A DNA stretch of 37,847 nucleotides, from contig USSA01000005.1 in the NCBI GenBank assembly GCA_900557255.1, positions 1 through 37,847 on the forward strand, read 5' to 3'. Under the pieces are notes generated by a model. That model worked only from the letters and a program-made list of their open reading frames with translations, made no database searches and was not told the origin of the DNA. The position numbers were made by a program, and so were the translations under genes. Each line of letters starts with the position of its first letter. The first letter of the stretch is position 1. Source of the stretch: an uncultured Prevotella sp. GTDB taxonomy: Bacteria; Bacteroidota; Bacteroidia; Bacteroidales; Bacteroidaceae. This document shows, piece after piece, positions 23,585-32,024 of this stretch.

Positions 23585-26179
23585 ATGAAGAGAATCATAT
23601 TTATGATATTTCTGTGTATGGCGCTTATGGCAGGCTATGCACAACGCTTGTCGCATACTTTCGACAAGGCTTCGTTCAGTAAGGTCTTGGTCTGGCTAGA
23701 CAAGGCTCAACCCCAATATAAAATCAATTTTATATACGATGAGTTGGAGGATTTCACCGTCAGTACTTCTTTCAAGAACAAGGATGTCCGTGATATCGTA
23801 ACCCAGGTAATTGGCTTTTATCCCATCCGTGCCACCTTCGACAAGGATGAGATCTATTTCGAGTGTGTCCAGAAGGAACCCCAGAAGCTGATAGGAAGGG
23901 TGTTGGATGATAAGGGGGCACCGATGGAATTTGTCAACATCGCTCTTCTGGATGTCAGGGATTCCAGCTATGTGAATGGGGGTGTGAGCAATCTTTCTGG
24001 CGACTTCGTGATTCCTGTTCATCAGAAGCAGGTCATCGTCCGTTTCTCCTATGTTGGCTACAAGACCCAGTATAAACGGGTGAATGTGGGCAAGATGGGC
24101 AGTATCCGGTTGTTCCGTGATGCCTATACATTAAATAAGGTGGTGGTGAAAGCCTACAAGCCTTTGTTTCAACGCAAGGAAGACAAGACCGTTTTCAATG
24201 TGAGTGAACTGAAGAATATCGGGGCTATGAATGCCACGGATGTGTTGAAGTATGCTCCAAAGGTGATGGTGCAGGATGATGCTTCCGGAGGAGTGAATAT
24301 CAAGGTGAATAATACAGAGGCAACCATTTTCGTAAATGACAGACAACTGGCAGGAACGGAACTGAAGTCTTTCCTTTCAAGCATCAAGGCTGATGATATC
24401 CAAAGCATTGAGATACAAGATACGCATGGTGCTGAGCATGATGCCGACATTAAGGGTGGCATTGTTCATATCAGGACAAGGATTCGGGCTGGTTTTAATG
24501 GAAGTATCACGGGATATGTGGGAAATCTAAGCCCAGAATCGAGTAAGTTTTATTCCTATTATCCATTATTGAATCTTAACTTGGGAACGGAGCGTTGGAA
24601 TGTTTATGCCTCTACTTATTATATCTCGGCAAGAAATGCCCTATATGGTGAGACGCAACATCATTTTATGGAGACTGATACCCATCATCTTGTAGCTGAA
24701 ACGTACGATAATAGCCAAAAGTTATATTTCTATCGTGTGGGTAGTATCTACGCCATTGATAAGAAGCATCATCATCTATTGGGTGCAGAGCTGAATGGAA
24801 ATATCAATAAGAGGCATGCTGTTAGCGCAGGTGGTTACTGTAAGTTTACTGATGCCAATAAGATGACGTATCAAGGTGTTTCTGATATGAACGACCATAA
24901 TAAAACGGATTATCTGAATGCGGTGCTTTCTTACAATTGGAAAATAGATGAGAAAGACAGTTATCTAAAGGTGTTAGGCAACTATAATTATAAGTATGCC
25001 AACAAGGGCAATAGTTTCGTGGCATCTTATGAAGATTATGAGCCTTTGCATACGGATGAGTATAATCAATCAACCTCGAATGCCAATACAGGAAGTTTGC
25101 AGGCGGATTTCCGTTATAATTTCCCTAGCAGTTTGGCGCTTCGCTTAGGTTCTAAATATGAGAATAATATCAGAACCACAGGATTGAACATCAGGAACAA
25201 TCTCGTGGAGGGAGATTTGACTTCAAGCAATTGGAAGTATCAGGAACAGGTTGCGGCTGCTTATCTCGGGTTGTCGAAGAACTTTGGAGAGAAGGTATTT
25301 GCTTATCTGAGTATGCGAATGGAGAATACTTGGCAGAAGGGTATCAATCGCTTGACTGATAAAACAGAGGTGGATAAGCGATATACCAACTGGTTTCCTT
25401 ATGCATACCTGTCTTATAAGTTCAATGACAAGAGCAGTATGAGTCTTACATATAGCAGCAGTATCAGCCGTCCTTCGTTTAGTGTTCTTACCAATAACAA
25501 GGAACGTATTTCATCCGTTCTTTATACAACTGGCAATCCGAATGTGCAGCCATCTATCAGTAACTCCCTTATATGGGAGTTGACGCATGGTAACCATTCT
25601 CTGTCTTTCTCGTATAAGCATAGGAAAGATGTGATAGCTGGGTATTTTGAGACGATTGGTGACAAGACTTATCGTGATATAACCAATTTTGGCTCAGAGA
25701 CCATCGTGGGGGCTGATTATGCTTTCAATGGGAAAATCTTGCCTTGGTGGAATCTCAATGTGGGGTTGACTGGCTATTATGACGATATTCCAAAGAGTTA
25801 TAATGTAAAGCACATTTGGGTGGTAAAAGGCAATTGCGTCAATTACCTCACCTTCAAGAAGATAGGTAGTTTTTCTGTGGAGGGAAAATATTCTACGAGC
25901 ACGATAGATGCAAACTATAAAAGTCATCCTCTTGGCTACGTGTGTTTAGGGTATAATCGAACATTCTTGAAGGATGCCTTGTCGCTGGGTTTCAGCGTAT
26001 TTGATGTCTTCCATACGCTTCGTCAGAAAGGCTATCAGCTCAATCCTGTCCTCGACTATGAGTTCTATCAGAAGGCATACTCCCGTTATAGCCTGACATT
26101 GACTTATAGCTTCCACAATAAGTATAAGGCTCGTAAAGGTCAGATTCAGAATGATAACTCTATTATCAATCGACTATAA
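23585..26179 (+). CDS. STN-containing TonB-dependent receptor, cassette 1
   Basis: An 864-residue outer-membrane signal-transducing receptor. The signal peptide is 1-20 (GYA-QR). The STN domain spans about 21-93 (INFIYDELEDF, then VIGFYPIRATF). A carboxypeptidase-regulatory-like domain covers about 97-180 (LIGRVLDDKGAPMEFVNIAL). A plug-like region and beta-barrel follow. The frame is open from 23540, but ATG 23585 gives a standard signal peptide and follows a purine-rich stretch. STN in a receptor encoded after sigma and anti-sigma genes indicates FecA-like signalling. No SusD partner follows. The C-terminus lacks the KYKGTGAG tail seen in the receptors ending at 8804 and 32010. Confidence 0.88.
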   Translation: MKRIIFMIFLCMALMAGYAQRLSHTFDKASFSKVLVWLDKAQPQYKINFIYDELEDFTVSTSFKNKDVRDIVTQVIGFYPIRATFDKDEIYFECVQKEPQKLIGRVLDDKGAPMEFVNIALLDVRDSSYVNGGVSNLSGDFVIPVHQKQVIVRFSYVGYKTQYKRVNVGKMGSIRLFRDAYTLNKVVVKAYKPLFQRKEDKTVFNVSELKNIGAMNATDVLKYAPKVMVQDDASGGVNIKVNNTEATIFVNDRQLAGTELKSFLSSIKADDIQSIEIQDTHGAEHDADIKGGIVHIRTRIRAGFNGSITGYVGNLSPESSKFYSYYPLLNLNLGTERWNVYASTYYISARNALYGETQHHFMETDTHHLVAETYDNSQKLYFYRVGSIYAIDKKHHHLLGAELNGNINKRHAVSAGGYCKFTDANKMTYQGVSDMNDHNKTDYLNAVLSYNWKIDEKDSYLKVLGNYNYKYANKGNSFVASYEDYEPLHTDEYNQSTSNANTGSLQADFRYNFPSSLALRLGSKYENNIRTTGLNIRNNLVEGDLTSSNWKYQEQVAAAYLGLSKNFGEKVFAYLSMRMENTWQKGINRLTDKTEVDKRYTNWFPYAYLSYKFNDKSSMSLTYSSSISRPSFSVLTNNKERISSVLYTTGNPNVQPSISNSLIWELTHGNHSLSFSYKHRKDVIAGYFETIGDKTYRDITNFGSETIVGADYAFNGKILPWWNLNVGLTGYYDDIPKSYNVKHIWVVKGNCVNYLTFKKIGSFSVEGKYSTSTIDANYKSHPLGYVCLGYNRTFLKDALSLGFSVFDVFHTLRQKGYQLNPVLDYEFYQKAYSRYSLTLTYSFHNKYKARKGQIQNDNSIINRL

Positions 26180-26184
26180 AAAAT

Positions 26185-26215
26185 GGGGAATCTGTTTTTG
26201 CAGGTTCCCCTTTTT
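26185..26215. terminator. Bidirectional intrinsic terminator
   Basis: GGGGAATCTG (26185-26194) pairs with CAGGTTCCCC (26201-26210) with one T-G wobble around a 6-nt loop. It is followed by TTTTT on the plus strand and preceded by an A run that gives a U tract on the minus strand. It lies between convergent genes. Confidence 0.85.
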
Positions 26216-26256
26216 CCTCTTTATCAATTCCTTGTTTTTCTACCTTTCAATTTCTT

Positions 26257-27078
26257 CTACAAGTCCCCCAGATGCCTTTCTATAGGAATTCCTCGGTTCT
26301 TGTCCTTGTCATCCTTGTTGATGTCTATCCAGTTGCGCAGGGTATCCATGGCGATGCGGGTGGCATGGCGGAGATGATCGCCATCCTTCAGTCTGCCCAC
26401 GATGATGCTGGAGAAGATGTCGCCAGTGCCCGGGAACTGAACAGGGATTTCTTCGTAGGGCAGGAGGAAATACTCTTCTGTAAGATGATTGAAACCTACC
26501 ACGGCATGCTGACCCTCTACGATGCATGAGGTGATGAGCACGGAGTGGGAACCGATGGCTCTCAGTTTATCTATCAGTTCATAGGCTTCCTTCTCCGAGA
26601 TTCCCTCTTCCTTGTATTCCGAATCCGTCAGCAGGCAAGCCTCGGTATAGTTGGGAAAACAGAGATGCGATACGCTCAGCATCTCCTTCATGCATCTCAC
26701 GGTACTCTCACTGGCTCCACCATAGAGCTTGCCGTAATCGCCCATCACGGGATCCACATAGATGTCGGTGCCCAGTGCAGCCTGTTCCCTGCAATAACGT
26801 GCCACCAGCTTCGCCTGACGCTCCGAAGCCATGAAACCCGTGGTGATGGCATCGAAGTGAATGCCCAGTTCGTTCCACTTCTGCAAGGCTTCCTCGATAT
26901 ACGAAGTGCATTCCAGAATGGCATACTTGCCGTATGGGAAGGTGTTGCTGATGAGCATGGTGGGCAGATTGAACACGTCGAGTCCCATATAAGAGAGAAT
27001 AGGCATCTGAACTGCAGCAGATACCTTTCCGTAACCACACATGTCGCTGATAATAAGGATATTACTTTTCGCTTTCAT
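26257..27078 (-). CDS. Pyridoxamine kinase (PdxY/PdxK-type)
   Basis: A 273-residue ribokinase-fold enzyme predicted to phosphorylate pyridoxal or pyridoxamine in vitamin B6 salvage. The N-terminus ILIISDMCGYGKVSAAVQMPIL, the central DIYVDPVMGDYGKLY and CFPNYTEACLLT, and the C-terminal FPGTGDIFSS motif with the catalytic Asp all fit pyridoxal/pyridoxamine kinases. Length fits the family. It starts 45 bp after the radical SAM gene and is probably cotranscribed with it from the promoter at 27985-27992. Both genes end at the terminator shared with cassette 1. The family call is firm; the preferred vitamer is inferred from annotation habit. Confidence 0.9.
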   Translation of the reverse strand: MKAKSNILIISDMCGYGKVSAAVQMPILSYMGLDVFNLPTMLISNTFPYGKYAILECTSYIEEALQKWNELGIHFDAITTGFMASERQAKLVARYCREQAALGTDIYVDPVMGDYGKLYGGASESTVRCMKEMLSVSHLCFPNYTEACLLTDSEYKEEGISEKEAYELIDKLRAIGSHSVLITSCIVEGQHAVVGFNHLTEEYFLLPYEEIPVQFPGTGDIFSSIIVGRLKDGDHLRHATRIAMDTLRNWIDINKDDKDKNRGIPIERHLGDL

Positions 27079-27123
27079 TCTTTCTTTTTTCTACTTGCTT
27101 TTCTTTCTTATCCTGATTATCTC

Positions 27124-27891
27124 TTAATAGCTGGCTGTACACTTGATGCCCAGTACCTCTACACGCTCCTTGATGGCATCGAGTACTTCCTTTGGTGCCT
27201 TTTCCAGCAACTTGTCTGGTGTTTCGCGGGCGATGGTATAAACCATTACCTGCTGAGGCTGGATGTCTTTCACTGCCTCCAGCCAAGGAGCTACGAAGTG
27301 TTCGCTGGTATTGTCCAAACCGTCACCTCTCAGGAACATGGTCTGGATGATGACGTGCCCTTTGAACATCTTCAGATATTTGATTACATCCTTCACGTCG
27401 TAGTTAGGCTGCTGAGGGCGGTCCAACTTCTTGATGTAATCCATATCCACGGTATCCAGTTTCAGGATGTTGTTATCCACGAGCATCAGCGCCTCTCTCA
27501 CTTCCTCCTTATATATATAGGTGGCATTGCTGAGTACGGATACTTGTGCTTCAGGGAAATATTTCTTGCAGAGTTCCATCGTATCTTCCACGATTCCCTT
27601 GAAGTCAGGGTGTCCCGTAGGTTCACCGTTTCCTGCGAAGGTGATGTCATCCAGAGACTGGTTGTTGTCGTGGCGCTCTTTCAGAACCTTCTCCAATCCT
27701 TCTCTTACCTCCTCGCGGGTAGGGCGCTTCTTCTTAGGACGGAAGTCGGCGTTGAATCCGCATTCGCAATAAACGCAGTCGAATGAGCAGACCTTACCAT
27801 CAGATGGCATGAGGTTGATGCCCAGTGAAACTCCCAGACGGCGGGAGTTTACCGGACCGAATATCGGTGATGGATAAATAATCGTTGACAT
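27124..27891 (-). CDS. Radical SAM protein (COG0731-like)
   Basis: A 255-residue radical SAM enzyme. The [4Fe-4S] motif is CSFDCVYCECG (CxxxCxxC). The N-terminus IYPSPIFGPVNSRRLGVSLGINLMP is characteristic of the group called Fe-S oxidoreductases, COG0731. GNGEPTGHPDF supplies the GGEP-like SAM-binding segment, and VLSNATYIY follows. The substrate is unknown; COG0731 includes tRNA wyosine-related enzymes, but this short form lacks the extra domains. It is upstream of pyridoxamine kinase in the same transcript. The ATG at 27891 follows AAGATT. Confidence 0.87.
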   Translation of the reverse strand: MSTIIYPSPIFGPVNSRRLGVSLGINLMPSDGKVCSFDCVYCECGFNADFRPKKKRPTREEVREGLEKVLKERHDNNQSLDDITFAGNGEPTGHPDFKGIVEDTMELCKKYFPEAQVSVLSNATYIYKEEVREALMLVDNNILKLDTVDMDYIKKLDRPQQPNYDVKDVIKYLKMFKGHVIIQTMFLRGDGLDNTSEHFVAPWLEAVKDIQPQQVMVYTIARETPDKLLEKAPKEVLDAIKERVEVLGIKCTASY

Positions 27892-27984
27892 AATCTTATT
27901 CTCCTTTATCTAATCTATTCTTTATTTTATCTTGGTAATACCTATTTTATACCAATCTTATTTACTTGTTCGTAATTTGGTGGG

Positions 27985-27992
27985 CAAAAGTA
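27985..27992 (-). promoter_or_regulatory. -7 box of the radical SAM/pyridoxamine kinase operon
   Basis: The minus strand reads TACTTTTG with a TTG 20 nt upstream. The start codon lies about 94 nt downstream. The 302-bp gap 27892-28193 otherwise holds only this promoter, the divergent cassette 2 promoter and the cassette 2 leader. Confidence 0.7.
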
Positions 27993-28075
27993 CTAAAAAA
28001 TGTTGGAATGAACAAATAAATCAACTGAAAATCGATTTATCCTTACCATTTGTCTTCTATCTCCGATAGTTTGTG

Positions 28076-28083
28076 TACTTTTG
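28076..28083 (+). promoter_or_regulatory. -7 box of signalling cassette 2
   Basis: TACTTTTG, about 110 bp before the sigma-factor ATG at 28194, leaving a long leader. It is back-to-back with the radical SAM promoter, about 84 bp away. Confidence 0.7.
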
Positions 28084-28088
28084 CATTC

Positions 28089-28126
28089 AAATCCGGGGAG
28101 AATCTTGGAGATTTCGATTCGGATTT
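28089..28126 (+). other. Leader hairpin of cassette 2
   Basis: AAATCCG (28089-28095) pairs with CGGATTT (28120-28126), and the inner arms GAATC (28100-28104) and GATTC (28116-28120) can extend the stem, leaving a G-rich bulge. It begins 6 nt after the -7 box, so it would lie at the extreme 5' end of the mRNA and could act in stability or attenuation. I do not recognise a riboswitch class. Confidence 0.4.
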
Positions 28127-28193
28127 AAAGGAAAAAACAAAAAAGTTGATGTTTTGCTTAGTTTTTCGCTTGGCTCAACTGTATAGATAGTAT

Positions 28194-28673
28194 ATGAACA
28201 GAAAAAAGGACATAGAACAGTTATTCCGTCAGCATTACGCGAAGATGTACAATCTGGCCAGATGCATACTTTCGGATGATGACGAGAGCAAGGATGTGGT
28301 GAGTGAAGTATTCGCCCAGATTCTTGCCGATGATGTGGTTCTGGTGCCTGGGAGTGAGGACGGTTACTTGATGCGGAGCGTACGCAACCGCTGTCTCAAC
28401 CTGATAGCTCGTAAGAGCGTGAAGGAAAGGGTGGCGAAGCTGCTGCTGGATGATGCCGACGTGATTCTCTCTGAAGAGACCGACGAGCGACTCGACCGGC
28501 TGATGCTTCTCATCGAAGACCTGGAACCGCCTATCCGGCAACTCATTTTCCGTCTGCGCTATCTTCAGGAGAAATCTTATCAGGAGGTGGCTGATGAAGT
28601 GGGAGTGAGCAAGGTGACGGTATTCAACCATCTCTCGAAGGCGATGGACTGGATTAAGAAACAATTTAAATGA
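28194..28673 (+). CDS. ECF RNA polymerase sigma factor, cassette 2
   Basis: 159 residues. Region 2 (about 5-65) has QLFRQHYAKMYNLARCILSDDDESKDVVSEVFAQIL. Region 4 (about 105-155) has LEPPIRQLIFRLRYLQEKSYQEVADEVGVSKVTVFNHLSKAM. The ATG at 28194 gives the standard short N-terminus. The stop overlaps the anti-sigma start by four bases (ATGA at 28670), as in cassette 1. Predicted to drive its own cassette and perhaps others after release; the targets are unknown. Confidence 0.92.
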   Translation: MNRKKDIEQLFRQHYAKMYNLARCILSDDDESKDVVSEVFAQILADDVVLVPGSEDGYLMRSVRNRCLNLIARKSVKERVAKLLLDDADVILSEETDERLDRLMLLIEDLEPPIRQLIFRLRYLQEKSYQEVADEVGVSKVTVFNHLSKAMDWIKKQFK

Positions 28674-29377
28674 GCAAGACAATGACAAACATGAGTAAAG
28701 AAGAAAAGCGGATGATGCTCTTTGACATGCAGGAGCATCCCGAGAAATATACCGACGAGCAGGTGGAACGCCTGCTTGCCGATGAGGAAGTGAAGGAGTT
28801 CTTCCATGAACTGGCGATGGCGAGAATGGCTGGCAAGAAAGCCAAACCGAAGAATGTGGATGTGGATGAGGCTTGGAAGGAGTTTGTTCTGGCACATCTC
28901 GAGGATAAGATGGCGATAGATGCCGGCAAATCCAAGAGCGTTTATCGCAACCGGATGAAGATTGCTGCATCCATCGTCGGCATCATCTTCCTTTCGGGGG
29001 TAGCCTTGGCTGCGATTCACAATGGCTGGTTGGGGTTCCCGGCTTCTGATCAGACAGTGGATAACAAGGCTGCGACAGAACAGCTGGCAACAACCCAGGC
29101 GCTGCCGAATGACAGTCTTCGTGCTGCAACAGCAGAGAATAAGGATTCGCTTGATATGAAGCCGGTGGTGTTTGATGATGCTGAATTGGGAACCATCCTG
29201 GCTCAGTTATCCGGTTTCTATCATGTCAAGGTGGAGTATGTGGATGCCGGTGCCCAGCACATCCGTCTCTTCTTCAACTGGAACAAGACGAAGACTTTGG
29301 AGCAGAACCTGGAGATTTTGAATGCTTTCGACCGCATACAGATAGAGTATATTGACGGAACATTGATGGTGAAATAA
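28670..29377 (+). CDS. Short FecR-like anti-sigma factor (DUF4974), cassette 2
   Basis: 235 residues. The cytoplasmic part (1-95) starts with an acidic block MLFDMQEHPEKYTDEQVERLL and DEEVKEF, closely shared with the cassette 3 protein, and then VDVDEAWKEF, shared with cassette 1. One transmembrane segment covers about 97-116. The periplasmic side is a low-complexity spacer and a DUF4974 domain (about 160-235: VVFDDAELGTILAQLSGFYHVKVEY). There is no recognisable FecR domain. The N-terminal blocks are the likely sigma-binding part. The receptor gene follows after 17 bp. Confidence 0.86.
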   Translation: MSKTMTNMSKEEKRMMLFDMQEHPEKYTDEQVERLLADEEVKEFFHELAMARMAGKKAKPKNVDVDEAWKEFVLAHLEDKMAIDAGKSKSVYRNRMKIAASIVGIIFLSGVALAAIHNGWLGFPASDQTVDNKAATEQLATTQALPNDSLRAATAENKDSLDMKPVVFDDAELGTILAQLSGFYHVKVEYVDAGAQHIRLFFNWNKTKTLEQNLEILNAFDRIQIEYIDGTLMVK

Positions 29378-29394
29378 GATAGGAGGATATATTT

Positions 29395-32010
29395 ATGAGA
29401 GATTTTTGGAAACCAATGCCCGTTAGCGGCAAGCTTATCAGAGAGCTTCTGCTTCTCTTCCTGTTGCTTTGGGTTCAGCAGTCTTATGCCCAGCGCATCA
29501 CCCGACAATATAATAATGTGTCGTTCTCTGCGGCGTTGAAGGATTTGAACGCCCGCCAGCATAAATACACCATCAACTTCGTGTATGATGAACTGGAAGA
29601 TTTCAGGGTGACCAAGAGCATCAGAAACCAGAGTGTTCCAGATGCCATCATGCAGCTGATAGGATTCTATCCCATCAGGATGACGCAGGTGGAGGATAAT
29701 ATTATTGTGGAGTGTACGCAGAAGACTCCCACCAAGATGATAGGCCGCATCATAGATAATAAGAATCGCCCTGTCGATTTCGCCAATGTAGCCCTGCTGA
29801 ATGTTCGTGATTCTTCATTGATAAATGGTGGCGTGACAAATGAGAACGGCCAGTTCGTGATTCCCTGTGGAGCCACAAAGGCGATAGTAAGAGTAAGTTG
29901 CGTGGGCTATATTACGGCAAGCAATACATATAATATAGGTAAGATAGGGACAATAACTCTGAAAGAGGCAACGATGAATCTGCAGAAAATAGTAGTGAAA
30001 GGACATCGACAGCCTTTCAGAATGACTTCTGAAGGATTGGTGGCTCAGGTAGAAGGTACATCCTTGGAGAAAATGGGCTCGGCAGAAGATGTTTTGAAAC
30101 ATCTTCCGAGAGTGATGCAGAAGAATGGAGAAATAGAAGTCTTGGGCAAAGGTAAACCTTTGATTTATATCGATAACAAGAAAATCAAGGGAACCGTTGA
30201 TCTCGACAGATTGAGTTCTTCTGACATCAAACATGTAGAGGTGATAACCGAGCCGGGTGCTGAATACGATGCAACCTATCAGGCCGTCATCAGAATCAAG
30301 ACGACAAGAAAGAAGGGAGAAGGACTGGGATTGACTTATCGGCAAGTCTATCAGCGCAATCATCAGAACAATCATCGTGAAGTCCTAGATTTGAATTATC
30401 GCTATCGGGGATTGGATATCTTCTCCAATTTGTATGGTGGTTTGTCTCAGGGCTATCAGGATCAGAATAATGATAACAGACTCTACGGCAAGACGCTCAT
30501 GAATATCAACGAAGACTTGATTATCAAAAACAAGAGTTACTATACCAGTGGAAGTCTTGGTTTTAATTATGTTTTCAATGATAGGCATTCCGTGGGTGCC
30601 ACTTACGAGGTGAACATCAATCCTTATAGTCGGGGTGGATGGAATTCGCTGATGGATGTCTGGAAGAATGGCTCCAAGACAGAAAGCTATACAAATGATA
30701 TGTATTGCCGTTTCAAAAGCCGACCTACGCAGGATATTACGGCTTATTATGCCGGACAGATAGGAAAGGTGAGCATAGAATGGAATGGGGAAATATATCT
30801 TCGGAAAACAGGACAGACTCAATATTCTGAAGAAACAGGAATTGAGGGCGGAGATTCTCGTACGATAGAATCTGATTTCACGGCTGATAGTTGGATGCAT
30901 GCATCTAAGCTGGTACTGAGCTTTCCGGTATGGAAAGGTACCCTGAAGATTGGTAATGAGTTTACCGAAAGTTGCCGTGCCAATCTTTATACTATAGATG
31001 AACAGGGAACTGACTTGCCAGGCAAGACGGACGATCAGGTGAAGGAAAGTAATCTTGCAGCCTTTGTTTCTTATGGATTGAGACTAAACAAGGTAGAACT
31101 GAATGCTGGCCTCAGATACGAACATGTTTCTTCCAATTACTATAATACAGGTGGTGATTATTGGAGCGAGGAGAATAAGGATTATTTCGTACCCGACCAG
31201 AGTCGTAAGTACGACCATTTCTTTCCGAATGTGTCCTTGACCTTTCCTATCGGGAATGTGAAAATGAATATGGTTTATAAGGTGACGGTAAGTCGTCCTT
31301 CCTATAGTCAGTTAAGTAGTAATGTGCAATATAATAGTCGCTATTATTATCAGGGTGGAAACCCATTGCTCAAGTCAACCTTCGAATATGGCATAGGAAT
31401 TAATCTGGGATATAAATGGTTCCAGTTTTTTGCCAACTGGCGTTATCTTGTAGATCCTTGCTATCAGGTGATAGAACCGTATCATGACAATGAGTTAATC
31501 AGTATGTACACCTTTCGTAATTTGAATCATACTCAGGTTTGTTACGTGGGACTGACGGCATCGCCGACGATAGGATGGTGGCATTCTACGTTAGACGCTG
31601 GTATTAGAAAGCAGTTCCTGACCATTGGTGGTAAGGCATACAGCAAGCCGATATTCATCGGCTCTTTCAATAATGCGTTTTCGTTACCATGCGGTTGGAC
31701 GCTTAATATTGATATGAGTTGGAACACGCAGGGCCATTCTGCGCTTCCGCTTTATATGGCACAAGGAGGAGTGGACGTCTCTTTGCGTAGAAGTTTTCTT
31801 CACGACCGCCTGAATGTCATTTTGGCGGGCAATGACCTTTTTGCGACGATGCGCAATTCCACAAGATTGGTATATGGTACCAGCGATATCTATACCAGAA
31901 AATATACCGATACCCGAATGATTATGTGTTCATTCAGCTATAAGTTTAATGTTAGTAGAAGCAAGTACAAGGGTACGGGTGCCGGTAATTCAGAAAAGAA
32001 CAGATTATAA
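29395..32010 (+). CDS. STN-containing TonB-dependent receptor, cassette 2
   Basis: An 871-residue outer-membrane receptor. The signal peptide is about 1-33 (SYA-QR, with a long n-region). The STN domain spans about 34-104 (INFVYDELEDF, LIGFYPIRM). A carboxypeptidase-regulatory-like domain covers 105-202 (MIGRIIDNKNRPVDFANVAL). A plug-like region (LIYIDNKKIKG, IKHVEVITEPGAEYD) and beta-barrel follow. After the last strand (MCSFSYKFN) comes a tail with SKYKGTGAGNSEKNRL. The segment encoding residues 105-202 is 87/98 identical in protein to cassette 3, although flanking domains have diverged. The lipoprotein gene follows 14 bp later. Ligand unknown; no SusD homologue is apparent. Confidence 0.9.
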   Translation: MRDFWKPMPVSGKLIRELLLLFLLLWVQQSYAQRITRQYNNVSFSAALKDLNARQHKYTINFVYDELEDFRVTKSIRNQSVPDAIMQLIGFYPIRMTQVEDNIIVECTQKTPTKMIGRIIDNKNRPVDFANVALLNVRDSSLINGGVTNENGQFVIPCGATKAIVRVSCVGYITASNTYNIGKIGTITLKEATMNLQKIVVKGHRQPFRMTSEGLVAQVEGTSLEKMGSAEDVLKHLPRVMQKNGEIEVLGKGKPLIYIDNKKIKGTVDLDRLSSSDIKHVEVITEPGAEYDATYQAVIRIKTTRKKGEGLGLTYRQVYQRNHQNNHREVLDLNYRYRGLDIFSNLYGGLSQGYQDQNNDNRLYGKTLMNINEDLIIKNKSYYTSGSLGFNYVFNDRHSVGATYEVNINPYSRGGWNSLMDVWKNGSKTESYTNDMYCRFKSRPTQDITAYYAGQIGKVSIEWNGEIYLRKTGQTQYSEETGIEGGDSRTIESDFTADSWMHASKLVLSFPVWKGTLKIGNEFTESCRANLYTIDEQGTDLPGKTDDQVKESNLAAFVSYGLRLNKVELNAGLRYEHVSSNYYNTGGDYWSEENKDYFVPDQSRKYDHFFPNVSLTFPIGNVKMNMVYKVTVSRPSYSQLSSNVQYNSRYYYQGGNPLLKSTFEYGIGINLGYKWFQFFANWRYLVDPCYQVIEPYHDNELISMYTFRNLNHTQVCYVGLTASPTIGWWHSTLDAGIRKQFLTIGGKAYSKPIFIGSFNNAFSLPCGWTLNIDMSWNTQGHSALPLYMAQGGVDVSLRRSFLHDRLNVILAGNDLFATMRNSTRLVYGTSDIYTRKYTDTRMIMCSFSYKFNVSRSKYKGTGAGNSEKNRL

Positions 32011-32024
32011 AAAACAGAAAGTAT

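Noticed and set aside
26545..27786. 413-residue plus-strand open frame opposite pyridoxamine kinase and the radical SAM gene
   Set aside because: It is antisense to two clearly recognised enzymes with intact motifs, crosses their gene boundary, and shows no recognisable domain.
23585..32010. Receptors considered as SusC proteins of polysaccharide utilisation loci
   Set aside because: No SusD gene or glycoside hydrolase is next to any of them, and the barrels look like the OMP_b-brl_3 group.
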